A DNA stretch of 64,000 nucleotides from Lachnospiraceae bacterium (GCA_022793065.1 JAAWCE010000073.1:1-64000); one strand, 5' to 3'; counted from the stretch's first letter, positions 9,659-17,475 are shown. Notes: a model not told the origin generated them from the letters alone. A program made the numbers and translations.

Positions 9659-10095
9659 CAACTTACAGTTTATCGGACAGTTATCCATCAACAGGGGTTT
9701 GCTCACTTTGGATATTTTGACGCGCGGTCTGGCGAAGCGGCTTTTGGCAACACCAATCTGAAAAGGGATGTGTTATATTAAATACCATAGTAAGACAGCA
9801 AAATATAAGCATTTATGGATGCCGTTTTCGGCGGCAAATGTAATGAATGAGAAAATGGAGGCAAGAAAATGAACGAGATGAATCAGAAATAATAATTGCT
9901 GTATGCTTAGAGGCAAAGGAAATGCTTGAAACGATCCAGTCATTATAATTGGGCTATAAAAAAGCTGAAAGCACATATTAAAAATTGTAAGGGAAAATTA
10001 ACGATTACCTGTCCCAGGCATTCCATTGGGGATTGCCTGGGACATTTTGTGGATAAGCATATGCCTTCCATGGGATGGATGTGGATAATGCAGCA
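9659..10095. other. Degenerate intergenic DNA
   Basis: No supported gene. A stretch near 9664-9770 and a tiny ORF beginning MNEMNQK near 9869 look like remnants. The 62-codon ORF 9926-10114 has no ribosome binding site and spans an inverted repeat. Confidence 0.5.
10010..10044. terminator. Inverted repeat, possible bidirectional terminator
   Basis: TGTCCCAGGCA (10010-10020) and TGCCTGGGACA (10034-10044) form a perfect 11-bp stem with a 13-base loop, followed by a short T-rich run on the plus side. It lies just beyond the end of the minus-strand ABC transporter operon (last stop at 10096), so it could terminate that operon, although the U tract on that strand is poor. Confidence 0.5.
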
Positions 10096-10383
10096 TCAGG
10101 AAATACCAGAGTGAATCATCATTCCTAAGAACGCTGCCCCAGCAATGCCATAAAGGCTGTTTACAACCAGGCATACTTTCATTAAATTATTTTGAACCTT
10201 TCCCTTTACATAAAATAGAATCGTAAACACACCACTTAATATCATAAAAACTGCATAGCAGGCAATTATAATCTCCCCAGCGGGTGATTTCAACGCCCAG
10301 TCAAATGAGCGGAGGGGAAGAATGGTCCATGGGATGAAAAGCATAAGAATACTTACAAAGGTTGATATTTTGTTTTTTATCAT
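10096..10383 (-). CDS. Small three-helix membrane protein at the end of the peptide-resistance operon
   Basis: A 95-residue protein with three hydrophobic segments, near residues 8-24, 38-58 and 66-90, and little else. It begins four bases after the stop of the upstream permease and has a usable ribosome binding site (AAGGAGATAA in the permease tail), so it is the last gene of the ABC operon. I do not recognise a family. By position it could be an accessory immunity or sensing membrane protein of the transporter, but no sequence motif shows this. Confidence 0.65.
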   Translation of the reverse strand: MIKNKISTFVSILMLFIPWTILPLRSFDWALKSPAGEIIIACYAVFMILSGVFTILFYVKGKVQNNLMKVCLVVNSLYGIAGAAFLGMMIHSGIS

Positions 10384-10386
10384 AAT

Positions 10387-11157
10387 TTATCTCCTTTCAG
10401 TCTGCCCAAAACGGATGCAGGAAATACCAAAACATATCATAGTAATCAGAAAAGCAATAGGTATCCAGGGGATCAATTCCACTTGTGCTGTGTTAAGCCT
10501 GGCGGCAAGCTTTCCATATTCGGCTGTGATTACAAAGAATGGGTAGGACATGGGATAAGCAAACCACAGTTTTGTGTTAATCATTAATACCGAAGGTACA
10601 ATGGATGCCAGGCCGATACAGACGGAGAAAATAGGGGTCTGAATACATACGGACAACATCCAGAAGAAAGCAATCATAGGTATGGCGGATAAAAACAACA
10701 AGCCAATTTCTTTCACAACAAATATGGGGGGCAAAATAAAATTGTAGTCCTGTGCTGCAGAACAGATTGCGGCGCTGATGTAATACATACATGCCATCAT
10801 GATAATCTGTGTGATTGCCAGCACAAGCAACACGATAAACTTTGCCAAACAGAGTGCTGCCCTCTGAATGGGCAAAGCAAGCATTTTTAAAATACCTTTA
10901 TTTGACCTTTCCGTTTGGCTCAAGAGAACGGTCCCGACCACCATACTTGCAGGGAACATAAACCATGACATTCCCATAAAACCCTGAATAAAGAAGTTAT
11001 GTTCCGGGGAAATGCCCTCCGCTTCCATATGAAAGTTTAATTGTACATTCAGAATGGACGGTATCCACAGGATAACGGTTGCCGCAAGCAAAATAAAAAG
11101 TATTTTAGATCGTTTTAGCTTCCGAAACTCAACGCTCACAAGGGATATGAAATTCAT
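10387..11157 (-). CDS. ABC-2 type permease, lantibiotic-protection transporter subunit
   Basis: A 256-residue permease with about six membrane spans, of the EpaE/SpaG/CprC kind. The ORF track starts upstream at 11250, but the first 31 residues are hydrophilic and out of character. The internal ATG at 11157 overlaps the upstream stop as ATGA and gives MNFISLVSVEFRKLKRSKILF, the standard permease N-terminus with a basic segment before the first helix. It is the third gene of the minus-strand transporter operon, with the ATPase and a second permease upstream. The pair would form the membrane domain that expels or excludes cationic antimicrobial peptides. Confidence 0.8.
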   Translation of the reverse strand: MNFISLVSVEFRKLKRSKILFILLAATVILWIPSILNVQLNFHMEAEGISPEHNFFIQGFMGMSWFMFPASMVVGTVLLSQTERSNKGILKMLALPIQRAALCLAKFIVLLVLAITQIIMMACMYYISAAICSAAQDYNFILPPIFVVKEIGLLFLSAIPMIAFFWMLSVCIQTPIFSVCIGLASIVPSVLMINTKLWFAYPMSYPFFVITAEYGKLAARLNTAQVELIPWIPIAFLITMICFGISCIRFGQTERR

Positions 11158-11876
11158 GCACCCCACCTCCTTACACGTATCAATATTAGTTCTGCCAGGC
11201 CCAAAACTATCAGTTCTGCGGCAGTTGCGCAGACAAACCTCATACTCCATGTCATATCGGCGTTCATAAATATCTGAAACGGCGCTGCAAAAGGAAATAG
11301 TGAAAGAATAAAGTTATTTGGGGGCAGCATGGTTGCAGTAAAGACAAAGATAACGCCCATGCCCAGCGATATCCACATATTCTTGCAGCTTTGCGAAATA
11401 AGGAGCGACAGCACAATACAGGGCAGCATCAGCCAGAAGGCATATGCAAAACTTTTGCATAGTTCACTCCAAAAGGTATTTTGAATTTCAAACCATTTAT
11501 AAGCACAGAATGTTATTGCTCCGGCTTCTATTGCTAACATAAGGGTGCTCATGAAAATGGTCAGGATTGCCTTCCCAAAGAAGACGGAGCTTTCCCGTAC
11601 AGGGAGAGACTTTATCTTCTGTATGGCATTGTCGGCATATTCTGTATGATATAGAAGACAGGTTCCGGCAACAATAAACAATACATTTAACATTGCCATC
11701 ATCTGCCAGTTGGCATCCAGCAAAATTTGAATGGGATTTCCCGACACTACAACATACGTTTTCCAGCGAATGGTCATATTGAGTACCGGCACGGCTGCGG
11801 CTAAGATACCGCCGCATAAAAGCGCGGGGAAAAAACCGGTTCGTTTCAACTTAATACATTCCAGGGAAATGCTCAT
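11154..11876 (-). CDS. ABC-2 type permease, lantibiotic-protection transporter subunit
   Basis: A 240-residue protein with six predicted membrane helices. It opens MSISLECIKLKRTGFFPALL, the same basic N-terminal layout as its neighbour, and is related in design to SpaE/NisE/CprB. Its start overlaps the stop of the ATPase gene by four bases (ATGA), and its own stop overlaps the next permease in the same way, so translation of the three genes is coupled. It should form a heterodimer with the product of the next gene. Confidence 0.8.
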   Translation of the reverse strand: MSISLECIKLKRTGFFPALLCGGILAAAVPVLNMTIRWKTYVVVSGNPIQILLDANWQMMAMLNVLFIVAGTCLLYHTEYADNAIQKIKSLPVRESSVFFGKAILTIFMSTLMLAIEAGAITFCAYKWFEIQNTFWSELCKSFAYAFWLMLPCIVLSLLISQSCKNMWISLGMGVIFVFTATMLPPNNFILSLFPFAAPFQIFMNADMTWSMRFVCATAAELIVLGLAELILIRVRRWGA

Positions 11877-12628
11877 CTTACAACACCTCTTTTCTGATTG
11901 TCGGAATTGATCAGGGCCAAGAAGGTATCTTCCAGGTTATCTGTGGGATATCCACTGGAAGCAGCGCTGCTTTTTAGCTCATCCAGCGTTCCCTCAAACA
12001 GCATATGTCCATGATTTAGAATCCCCACATTGTCAGCCATCAGTTCTATTTCAGAGAGCAGATGTGAGGATACCAGAACAGTACAATCGAATTTTTCAGG
12101 CAGAGAGCGGATGAGGGTTCTTATTTCATGAATTCCCACAGGGTCAAGGCCGTTTGTGGGCTCATCCAGAATCAAAATCGGCGGTTTCCCTATCAATGCA
12201 CTGGCAAGTCCTAATCTCTGTTTCATGCCGAGAGAATACTTTTTGGCAAGCCGTTTCTTAAACTGTGTCAGACCTACAATTTCCAACGCCTCTTCCACGG
12301 AAGACTTTGGAAGGCCCAAGATTTTACGGATAATTTCAAGATTCTCCTCACCGCTTAGATTTCCGTAAAAGGCAGGGGCTTCGATAAATGACCCCACTTC
12401 TTTCAAAATTTCCACTCTGTTTTCAGGGTACCTCTTCCCATTTATGGTAAACGAACCGTCTGTAGGTTTGGTAAGCCCCAAAAACATCTTCATTGTGGTG
12501 GATTTTCCCGCGCCGTTGGGACCCAGGAATCCGTAGACGGTGCTTTTGGGAATATGCAGATTAATGCCCGCAACTGCGGTGAAATCTGCATAAGATTTGG
12601 TTAAATTTGTGGTTTCAATGATATTCAT
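11873..12628 (-). CDS. ABC transporter ATPase, bacitracin/lantibiotic resistance type
   Basis: A 251-residue nucleotide-binding protein: Walker A GPNGAGKSTT, signature YSLGMKQRLGLASAL, Walker B ILILDEPTNGLDP and a switch His in VSSHLLSEIE. The start is taken at 12628, after the AAAGGAG ribosome binding site, not at the ORF-track start at 12661. It powers the two following permeases. Gene order ATPase-permease-permease beside a divergent OmpR-type response regulator and kinase matches lantibiotic immunity or CprABC-CprRK-like cationic peptide resistance modules. The exact peptide cannot be inferred. Confidence 0.9.
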   Translation of the reverse strand: MNIIETTNLTKSYADFTAVAGINLHIPKSTVYGFLGPNGAGKSTTMKMFLGLTKPTDGSFTINGKRYPENRVEILKEVGSFIEAPAFYGNLSGEENLEIIRKILGLPKSSVEEALEIVGLTQFKKRLAKKYSLGMKQRLGLASALIGKPPILILDEPTNGLDPVGIHEIRTLIRSLPEKFDCTVLVSSHLLSEIELMADNVGILNHGHMLFEGTLDELKSSAASSGYPTDNLEDTFLALINSDNQKRGVVR

Positions 12629-12659
12629 TTTTATACTCCTTTCGTCTGGCTGTAAATTC

Positions 12660-12688
12660 ATTGTACTTTTTCAACCTTGCATTAACCT
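12660..12688 (-). promoter_or_regulatory. Probable promoter of the ABC transporter operon
   Basis: On the minus strand, TACAAT (12665-12660) would be the -10 box. Seventeen bases upstream the -35 position reads AGGTTA (12688-12683), a poor match. A good -10 with a poor -35 abutting direct repeats is the usual design of an activator-dependent promoter. Confidence 0.5.
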
Positions 12689-12715
12689 TCCCGTGTCCTT
12701 ACATTTACCTTACAT
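12675..12715 (-). promoter_or_regulatory. 11-bp-phased direct repeats, candidate response-regulator binding sites
   Basis: On the plus strand CCTTGCAT (12675), CCTTCCCG (12686), CCTTACAT (12697) and CCTTACAT (12708) start exactly 11 bases apart. Read toward the transporter, the core is ATGTAAGG. OmpR-family regulators of lantibiotic systems bind pairs of short direct repeats spaced by about one helical turn next to the -35 box. The array sits just there relative to the transporter promoter. Confidence 0.6.
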
Positions 12716-12826
12716 TTTGCTAAAACCAGAAAAAAGAGGATATTTTTGTGGTATGATCTTTTTGTACCATGGTATAATGTTGACACCAAAAAGCATGGAG
12801 TCAACTATTGATTCCATATGCGCTTA

Positions 12827-12851
12827 AAGAGGGGTGTTTACACACCCTCTT
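12827..12851 (+). promoter_or_regulatory. Hairpin in the leader of the response-regulator gene
   Basis: AAGAGGGGTGT pairs with ACACACCCTCTT with a small bulge. A TATAAT at 12773-12778 lies upstream, so the hairpin would be in the 5' untranslated RNA, ending about 38 bases before the chosen ATG. No U run follows. It may affect stability or translation. Confidence 0.4.
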
Positions 12852-12888
12852 GCGTATGAGCATAGAGGATTTATTGAGAGGTACCCAA

Positions 12889-13593
12889 ATGAGCATTGAT
12901 TACCTGAAACAAAAACGTATATTGCTTGTGGACGACGAGCAGGAGCTTTTAGAAATGGTAGTATCTATTTTAAACCAGGATGGATTTCTAAATATTAGGA
13001 CGGCGAAAACGGTAAAAGAAGCAGTTATGATTTCAGAAACCTTTTGTCCGGAATGTGCAATTCTCGACGTAATGCTTCCTGACGGCAACGGTTTTGAGCT
13101 TATGGAACGTTTAAAAAGTCTTTCGGATTATCCCATATTGTTTCTGACGGCCCGCGGAGAAGATGAGGACAAATTTCGAGGGTTTGGTCTGGGAGCGGAT
13201 GATTATATGATAAAACCATTTTTACCAAAGGAACTTCTCTTTCGTGTCAATGCGATTCTCCGCAGAAGTTATAAAGATGAAAATCCCCTTGTAAAACTGC
13301 GGGACAGCGAAATTGACTTTGACCGTGCGGAAGTCATTCAAAATGGGCGTCACATTTCTCTTACGGCAAAGGAATATGCGATCCTTGCCGCACTCTATCG
13401 AAATGCAGGAAGAATCGTTACCATTGACGCTTTGTGTGAAGCCGCCTGGGGAGACAATCCTTTTGGATATGAGAATTCTTTGATGGCGCACATTCGGCGC
13501 ATCAGAGAGAAAATTGAAGCCAATCCCTCCCGGCCTGTTTCGCTTATCACCATTAAGGGATTGGGATATAAACTTATGGTGGGGGAAAAATAA
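12889..13593 (+). CDS. OmpR-family response regulator
   Basis: A receiver domain (RILLVDDEQELLEMV, phospho-acceptor Asp in AILDVMLPDGNG, Thr in LFLTARGEDED, Lys in DDYMIKPF) is followed by a winged-helix DNA-binding domain (LTAKEYAILAALYRNAGRIV and NSLMAHIRRIREKI). I place the start at 12889, giving 234 residues, because GAGAGG lies eight bases before that ATG and the domain begins there. The ORF-track start at 12808 adds 27 residues of unlikely sequence. One base separates its stop from the kinase ATG. It probably activates the divergent transporter operon through the 11-bp repeats. Confidence 0.9.
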   Translation: MSIDYLKQKRILLVDDEQELLEMVVSILNQDGFLNIRTAKTVKEAVMISETFCPECAILDVMLPDGNGFELMERLKSLSDYPILFLTARGEDEDKFRGFGLGADDYMIKPFLPKELLFRVNAILRRSYKDENPLVKLRDSEIDFDRAEVIQNGRHISLTAKEYAILAALYRNAGRIVTIDALCEAAWGDNPFGYENSLMAHIRRIREKIEANPSRPVSLITIKGLGYKLMVGEK

Positions 13594-13594
13594 T

Positions 13595-15016
13595 ATGAAA
13601 AGTATGCCTAAACTATTGCGGCGCTTTGTTGGCATTTTGCTTTTGGCGTCAGTTTTGCTGATTATTTTAAACTTGATCTTATTATTCCTGTTTACCGTAA
13701 ACCAAACATCCAACGCGCATCCTTGGAAAACTGCTGAGGAAGTTGCCAATGAATTAAGCTGGAATACCAACGGTTATATTTTGTCTGAAGAGTTGGCGCT
13801 TGAATTAAAGGAAGCAGATGTATGGGGAATTTTCATTGACAATGTCTCAATGAAAGTGGTGTGGCGGACGGACAATCTTCCACCGTCGGTGCCTGTGACC
13901 TATTCTGCTGCGGATATTGCAAATCTGACTCGTGGTTATATAGACGGATATCCCACATTTACAGGAGAAGCACAAGATGGACTGGTGGTATTGGGATATC
14001 CTAGAGAAAGTTTTTGGAAACATATGTGGCCTAGCTGGGATTACCAATTTATTGCTAATTTCCCCAATATCTTTCTGAAAATATTCATAATTAATATTGT
14101 GTTTGTTTTTATAATCTATGTAAGCGCCAACACAAGACTACTGAAATCTGTAAAACCCATTGTGGATGGTATACAATCATTGCCCACAAAAGAAGCTGTT
14201 TACGTCAGTGAAAAAGGAGTGTTGTCTGAGCTTGCGGTAAGTATTAACAAGACTTCGGAAATATTGCAGTCTCAAAACAATCAGCTCCGCAAGAGAGAAA
14301 CTGCAAGAGCAAATTGGATTGCAGGAGTATCCCATGATATACGCACGCCTTTGTCAATGGTTATGGGTTATGCAGGGCAGTTGGAAAATGAAAAACATTT
14401 ACCGGAAGAAGACCGCAAGAAAGCGGAGGTGATTGTAAGGCAAAGCCAGCGAATAAAAAATCTGATTCAGGACCTTAACCTTGCATCTAAATTAGAATAT
14501 AACATGCAGCCCATAAATGTCACAAAGCAAAATTTGATAGCTGTTGTGCGTCAGGTTGCTGTTGATTTTATGAATATGGACATAGAGGAAAGACACCCTA
14601 TTCTATGGGAAACAGAAGGGACCTTCACTGTTTGTCTTGCAGATATTGACAGGGACTTAATAAAAAGAGCGGTAAGCAATTTGATTCAAAACTGTATCAA
14701 TCATAACGAACAGGGGTGCCATATCTATGTCTGTGTGACCGAGGAGGATGGTAAGAGTACGATAACGGTTGCTGATGACGGTGTGGGAACATCAGAGGAA
14801 CAAATTGAAAAGCTCAATCATTTGCCTCATTATATGGTTTGTGATGAAAATACGACAAAGCAGCGCCATGGACTGGGGCTGCTGATTGTCAGGCAGATTA
14901 TGTCGGTACACAACGGTATCACCAGGATTGGACGCAGCCCATACGGCGGATTTTCTGTTCAACTGATATTACCCACAAAGAATAGAGACAATGAGATAAA
15001 AAATCTAAAAAAATGA
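13595..15016 (+). CDS. Sensor histidine kinase, partner of the peptide-resistance regulator
   Basis: A 473-residue membrane kinase. It has a first helix near residues 10-35, an extracellular region of roughly 120 residues, a second helix near 150-172, a HAMP-like linker, the H-box WIAGVSHDIRTPLSMVMGY, the N-box AVSNLIQNCINHN, the G1 box VADDGVGTS and the G2 box HGLGLLIVRQI. The sizeable extracellular loop resembles NisK/CprK-type sensors more than the short-loop BceS type, so it may sense a peptide directly. The start at 13595 lies one base after the regulator stop. The ORF-track start at 13514 is inside the regulator gene. Confidence 0.9.
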   Translation: MKSMPKLLRRFVGILLLASVLLIILNLILLFLFTVNQTSNAHPWKTAEEVANELSWNTNGYILSEELALELKEADVWGIFIDNVSMKVVWRTDNLPPSVPVTYSAADIANLTRGYIDGYPTFTGEAQDGLVVLGYPRESFWKHMWPSWDYQFIANFPNIFLKIFIINIVFVFIIYVSANTRLLKSVKPIVDGIQSLPTKEAVYVSEKGVLSELAVSINKTSEILQSQNNQLRKRETARANWIAGVSHDIRTPLSMVMGYAGQLENEKHLPEEDRKKAEVIVRQSQRIKNLIQDLNLASKLEYNMQPINVTKQNLIAVVRQVAVDFMNMDIEERHPILWETEGTFTVCLADIDRDLIKRAVSNLIQNCINHNEQGCHIYVCVTEEDGKSTITVADDGVGTSEEQIEKLNHLPHYMVCDENTTKQRHGLGLLIVRQIMSVHNGITRIGRSPYGGFSVQLILPTKNRDNEIKNLKK

Positions 15017-15207
15017 AAACTTAAAACTTCTAACCCTAATTCTGTAATTTGATAAATTCTGCGTTTTTTCCTCCCGGATAAATTGAATTAAGTTGTTTTT
15101 TCCATTTTGGATTAACTGCCGTACATTGTTCCCGGCACAAGCCGGATAGCGCCTTTTGCCAATAGATAATAAATATTTTATCATGATTTATTTTTTATCA
15201 GGTATTT

Positions 15208-15325
15208 TGTGCATTTCAAGACGAAAATGTGCAGACAAAAAGTGTGTGCCCCGTCTTTTCTGTGCACGAACTTTGTGCAAGTTCGGCAAAAAATGTGCAT
15301 AAAGAGTATATCTATTGCATGCACA
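15208..15325 (+). promoter_or_regulatory. Cluster of TGTGCA motifs, candidate operator array
   Basis: TGTGCA occurs at 15208, 15228, 15261, 15274 and 15294 on the plus strand. A TGTGCC occurs at 15245, and the reverse TGCACA at 15320-15325 overlaps the promoter -35 region. Two adjacent pairs are exactly 20 bases apart (15208/15228 and 15274/15294). Seven such hexamers in 118 bp is far above chance. The downstream gene encodes an HTH protein, so autoregulation is the simplest explanation. Confidence 0.6.
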
Positions 15326-15343
15326 AAATGTATGTCCTATAAT
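15315..15343 (+). promoter_or_regulatory. Sigma-A promoter of the HTH-PIN/HAD/PRTase cassette
   Basis: TTGCAT (15315-15320), a 17-bp spacer and TATAAT (15338-15343). A TGCATGCA palindrome and the inverse TGCACA motif overlap the -35 box and spacer, so protein bound there would block polymerase. Confidence 0.75.
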
Positions 15344-15382
15344 GGGGACGTGTAATCAAAAAATACAAAAGGGGGTTTCGTT

Positions 15383-16345
15383 ATGGACAGTACCGTAATG
15401 GAATTGGCAAATATTGGCAGGACTATGGCAAGAATTCGTAAATCGCAGACAGTAAAATGGACACAGGCTGCGGTGGCAGATAAATTGGGCGTGGAAAGGT
15501 CGGTCTATGCCAAATATGAAAGCGGCCAAGTAAAGCCGTCTGGGGAAGCCATAAAAACATTTGCTGATATATTTCATGTAAAGGAAGAAGAGCTAATCAA
15601 ACAAGTATCCATTGTGATACCCGACACATCTGCATTGTTAAAAAATAAAAGACTACTGAATTTATTGTTGGAAGACTACAATGAAGTTGTAATACCGGAC
15701 ACTGTACAGATTGAATTGAATAGAGCAAAAGACAAAGGGAATAAAGCAGGATGGCAGATTTTAATGTCGATTCCGGAATTTAGAAAAAATTATCCTGATA
15801 AGTTCAAAATAGAAAAAAGTGAGCATTTGAAGGAAGAAAGCAGGGATGCAAAAATTCGTCGTCTTGCTGCCGAGATAGAAAAGAAGAAAAAGGTAGATGT
15901 CTATATTGTCCATGACGATACCAGTTTTACGAATATGTATGACAGAAGTATTCTGCTTAGAGATTATATGGCGTCAAGAAGTAAGAATCTGCATTATGCG
16001 ACAATTCTGGCGTTGGATGAAGAATACCGGAACTTTAACGCGGACTATTATAAAGAAGCCGGGCAGTGGAATCTGGATGAATATCTGCCGGATGGACTGA
16101 CTTTATTAATAAGCTGTATCAGGCATAATTATGATATAAAGAAAGGGAAGAAAAAGGGTGAGCTTGTGCCAGATTCTGACAGAATGAATAAAATTCGCTT
16201 TTTGTTAAAACATGGTGCGGATATCAATAAAACAGATGGAAAAGAATTTTGCTTTACACCATTGGCTCACTGTGTTCAAATAGATGATTTTCAGGCGTTT
16301 TGTCTTTTGCTGGGATTTCTATGTCATGGACAATCCTCCCAGTAA
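15383..16345 (+). CDS. HTH-PIN domain protein with C-terminal ankyrin-like segment
   Basis: A 320-residue protein. Residues 8-70 are a Cro/CI-type helix-turn-helix (WTQAAVADKLGVERSVYAKYE). Residues 76-250 look like a PIN nuclease fold, with candidate metal ligands D81 (IPDTSALL), E111 (VQIELNRAKDK) and the acidic pair D178-D179 (IVHDDTSF). Residues 266-310 resemble one and a half ankyrin repeats (IRFLLKHGADINKTDG, then TPLAHCVQIDD). The last ten residues leave the repeat pattern and the gene overlaps the next one, so a frameshift near 16310 is possible. GGGGG at 15370-15374 precedes the ATG. The fused DNA-binding and nuclease-like domains suggest an autoregulated RNase. No family member with known function comes to mind. 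Confidence 0.75.
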   Translation: MDSTVMELANIGRTMARIRKSQTVKWTQAAVADKLGVERSVYAKYESGQVKPSGEAIKTFADIFHVKEEELIKQVSIVIPDTSALLKNKRLLNLLLEDYNEVVIPDTVQIELNRAKDKGNKAGWQILMSIPEFRKNYPDKFKIEKSEHLKEESRDAKIRRLAAEIEKKKKVDVYIVHDDTSFTNMYDRSILLRDYMASRSKNLHYATILALDEEYRNFNADYYKEAGQWNLDEYLPDGLTLLISCIRHNYDIKKGKKKGELVPDSDRMNKIRFLLKHGADINKTDGKEFCFTPLAHCVQIDDFQAFCLLLGFLCHGQSSQ

Positions 16346-16952
16346 TTTGTTTGATGATATCTCGGACATATTAAGCTTTATAAAAAAGATTACAGAGGGC
16401 TTTAGCTGTAGTACATATGCCAGGAAATGTGCAGACAAAATTTTGAAGAGAAGTAAGTCTGACGTTATTGTACTTTTGGATGGGGATAAGACGCTTACGA
16501 TGGAAGATAGCAGTACTGTATTCGGGTACAGCACAAATCTTTATGACGGCAATTTTTATACTGGGTATCAGACATGGAAGCAGAAAGAGGAATTTAGAAG
16601 GTATAGAATTCCTGATATAAAATCCATGCCAGTTCCACTGAACAGGCATATATGCTGCCGTATTACCAAAGATTCTTATATTCTAACATCTGGGCATGAA
16701 GAAATATGGCAATATATTGCGGGCGAACTAAAGATTCCCTTTTATGGGGGAAGTGAAATGTCTGCAGAGACAAAGTTTTATATAACAAAGTATCTGCAGG
16801 AAGCCGGGAGAAAAGTGGAAGCATATGGGGATGGCATGAATGATTATTTTATGTTAAAGCAGGCGGATGCGGGATACCTTGTAACAAAACGGGATGGTTC
16901 TGTAAGCCGCTCATTAAAAGGAAGAGATATGGAGGGGTTGATATATGTATGA
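16326..16952 (+). CDS. HAD-superfamily phosphatase
   Basis: Counted from the ATG at 16326 the protein has 208 residues. It has HAD motif 1 VVLLDGDKTLT-like (IVLLDGDKTLT, D52 and D54), motif 2 ILTSG (S122), a motif 3 Lys near K150, and motif 4 AYGDGMNDYFML (D169 and D173), with a cap of about 60 residues between motifs 1 and 2. The layout is close to phosphoserine-phosphatase-like or nucleotide-phosphatase HADs. The ORF is open from 16284. No good ribosome binding site precedes either start, so it is probably translated by coupling, since it begins inside the end of the upstream gene. Its last bases overlap the PRTase start. A small phosphorylated metabolite, perhaps a nucleotide, is the likely substrate given the neighbour. 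Confidence 0.8.
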   Translation: MDNPPSNLFDDISDILSFIKKITEGFSCSTYARKCADKILKRSKSDVIVLLDGDKTLTMEDSSTVFGYSTNLYDGNFYTGYQTWKQKEEFRRYRIPDIKSMPVPLNRHICCRITKDSYILTSGHEEIWQYIAGELKIPFYGGSEMSAETKFYITKYLQEAGRKVEAYGDGMNDYFMLKQADAGYLVTKRDGSVSRSLKGRDMEGLIYV

Positions 16953-17448
16953 GTTAGCGAAAAGTGAAGAAGTGAAAAGGTTGATTGCAGCCGCCAAATC
17001 CGATTCTGGCGTAGCTGGGCCAGAACTGGCAAAAATCCATATGCGGTTAGGAGAATTGCTGGCAGGGGAAATGGAGGGATTTTATCCGGCAGATACGACA
17101 ATTGTGGCTATACTTCGGGGCGGAATCTTTTTTGCTGAAGGAATTTATTTTAGGCTCAACTGTCGATTCCAGACATATGACCCAAAGCATGAAGCGTTTA
17201 TCAGACCGAATACGCCAAATGTGATTATTGTAGATTCTGTGATTAATACGGGGAAGACCATAGAGAAGATTATAGACGACAGCATGACCATTGCCTGTTG
17301 TGTAATCAATGAAAAAGCGGCGCCCCTGTTCCACAGGCAGCTATATACGGTGAGAGTATCAAAAAATTCTTTTGTGGGATGTGATGTAAAAAAACAGTCT
17401 GGGAACCGGGGACCAGATACAACCATGCGGTTGTTTAACCAATTGTGA
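16945..17448 (+). CDS. Phosphoribosyltransferase-like protein
   Basis: A 167-residue type I PRTase fold: an N-terminal helical hood, the PPi-binding loop region VAILRGGIFFAEGIYF, and the PRPP-binding motif VIIVDSVINTGKTI (two hydrophobics, Asp-Ser where most have two acidic residues, then TGKT). The C-terminal GNRGPDTTMRLF is reminiscent of the uracil-PRTase end but not diagnostic. Such enzymes join a base to PRPP or run the reverse reaction. The ATG overlaps the HAD stop by eight bases, indicating tight coupling. With the HAD phosphatase and PIN protein it forms a coherent cassette acting on nucleotides or RNA. The actual base is unknown. Confidence 0.75.
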   Translation: MYELAKSEEVKRLIAAAKSDSGVAGPELAKIHMRLGELLAGEMEGFYPADTTIVAILRGGIFFAEGIYFRLNCRFQTYDPKHEAFIRPNTPNVIIVDSVINTGKTIEKIIDDSMTIACCVINEKAAPLFHRQLYTVRVSKNSFVGCDVKKQSGNRGPDTTMRLFNQL

Positions 17449-17475
17449 TTTTATGCCGGAAGAAAGAAAACTATT

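Larger units (their letters stand above)
15017..15382. other. Regulatory intergenic region upstream of the HTH-PIN gene
   Basis: 366 bases with no gene. The left half is AT-rich without a clear terminator. The right half holds seven TGTGCA-like motifs and a near-consensus promoter, listed separately. Confidence 0.7.
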
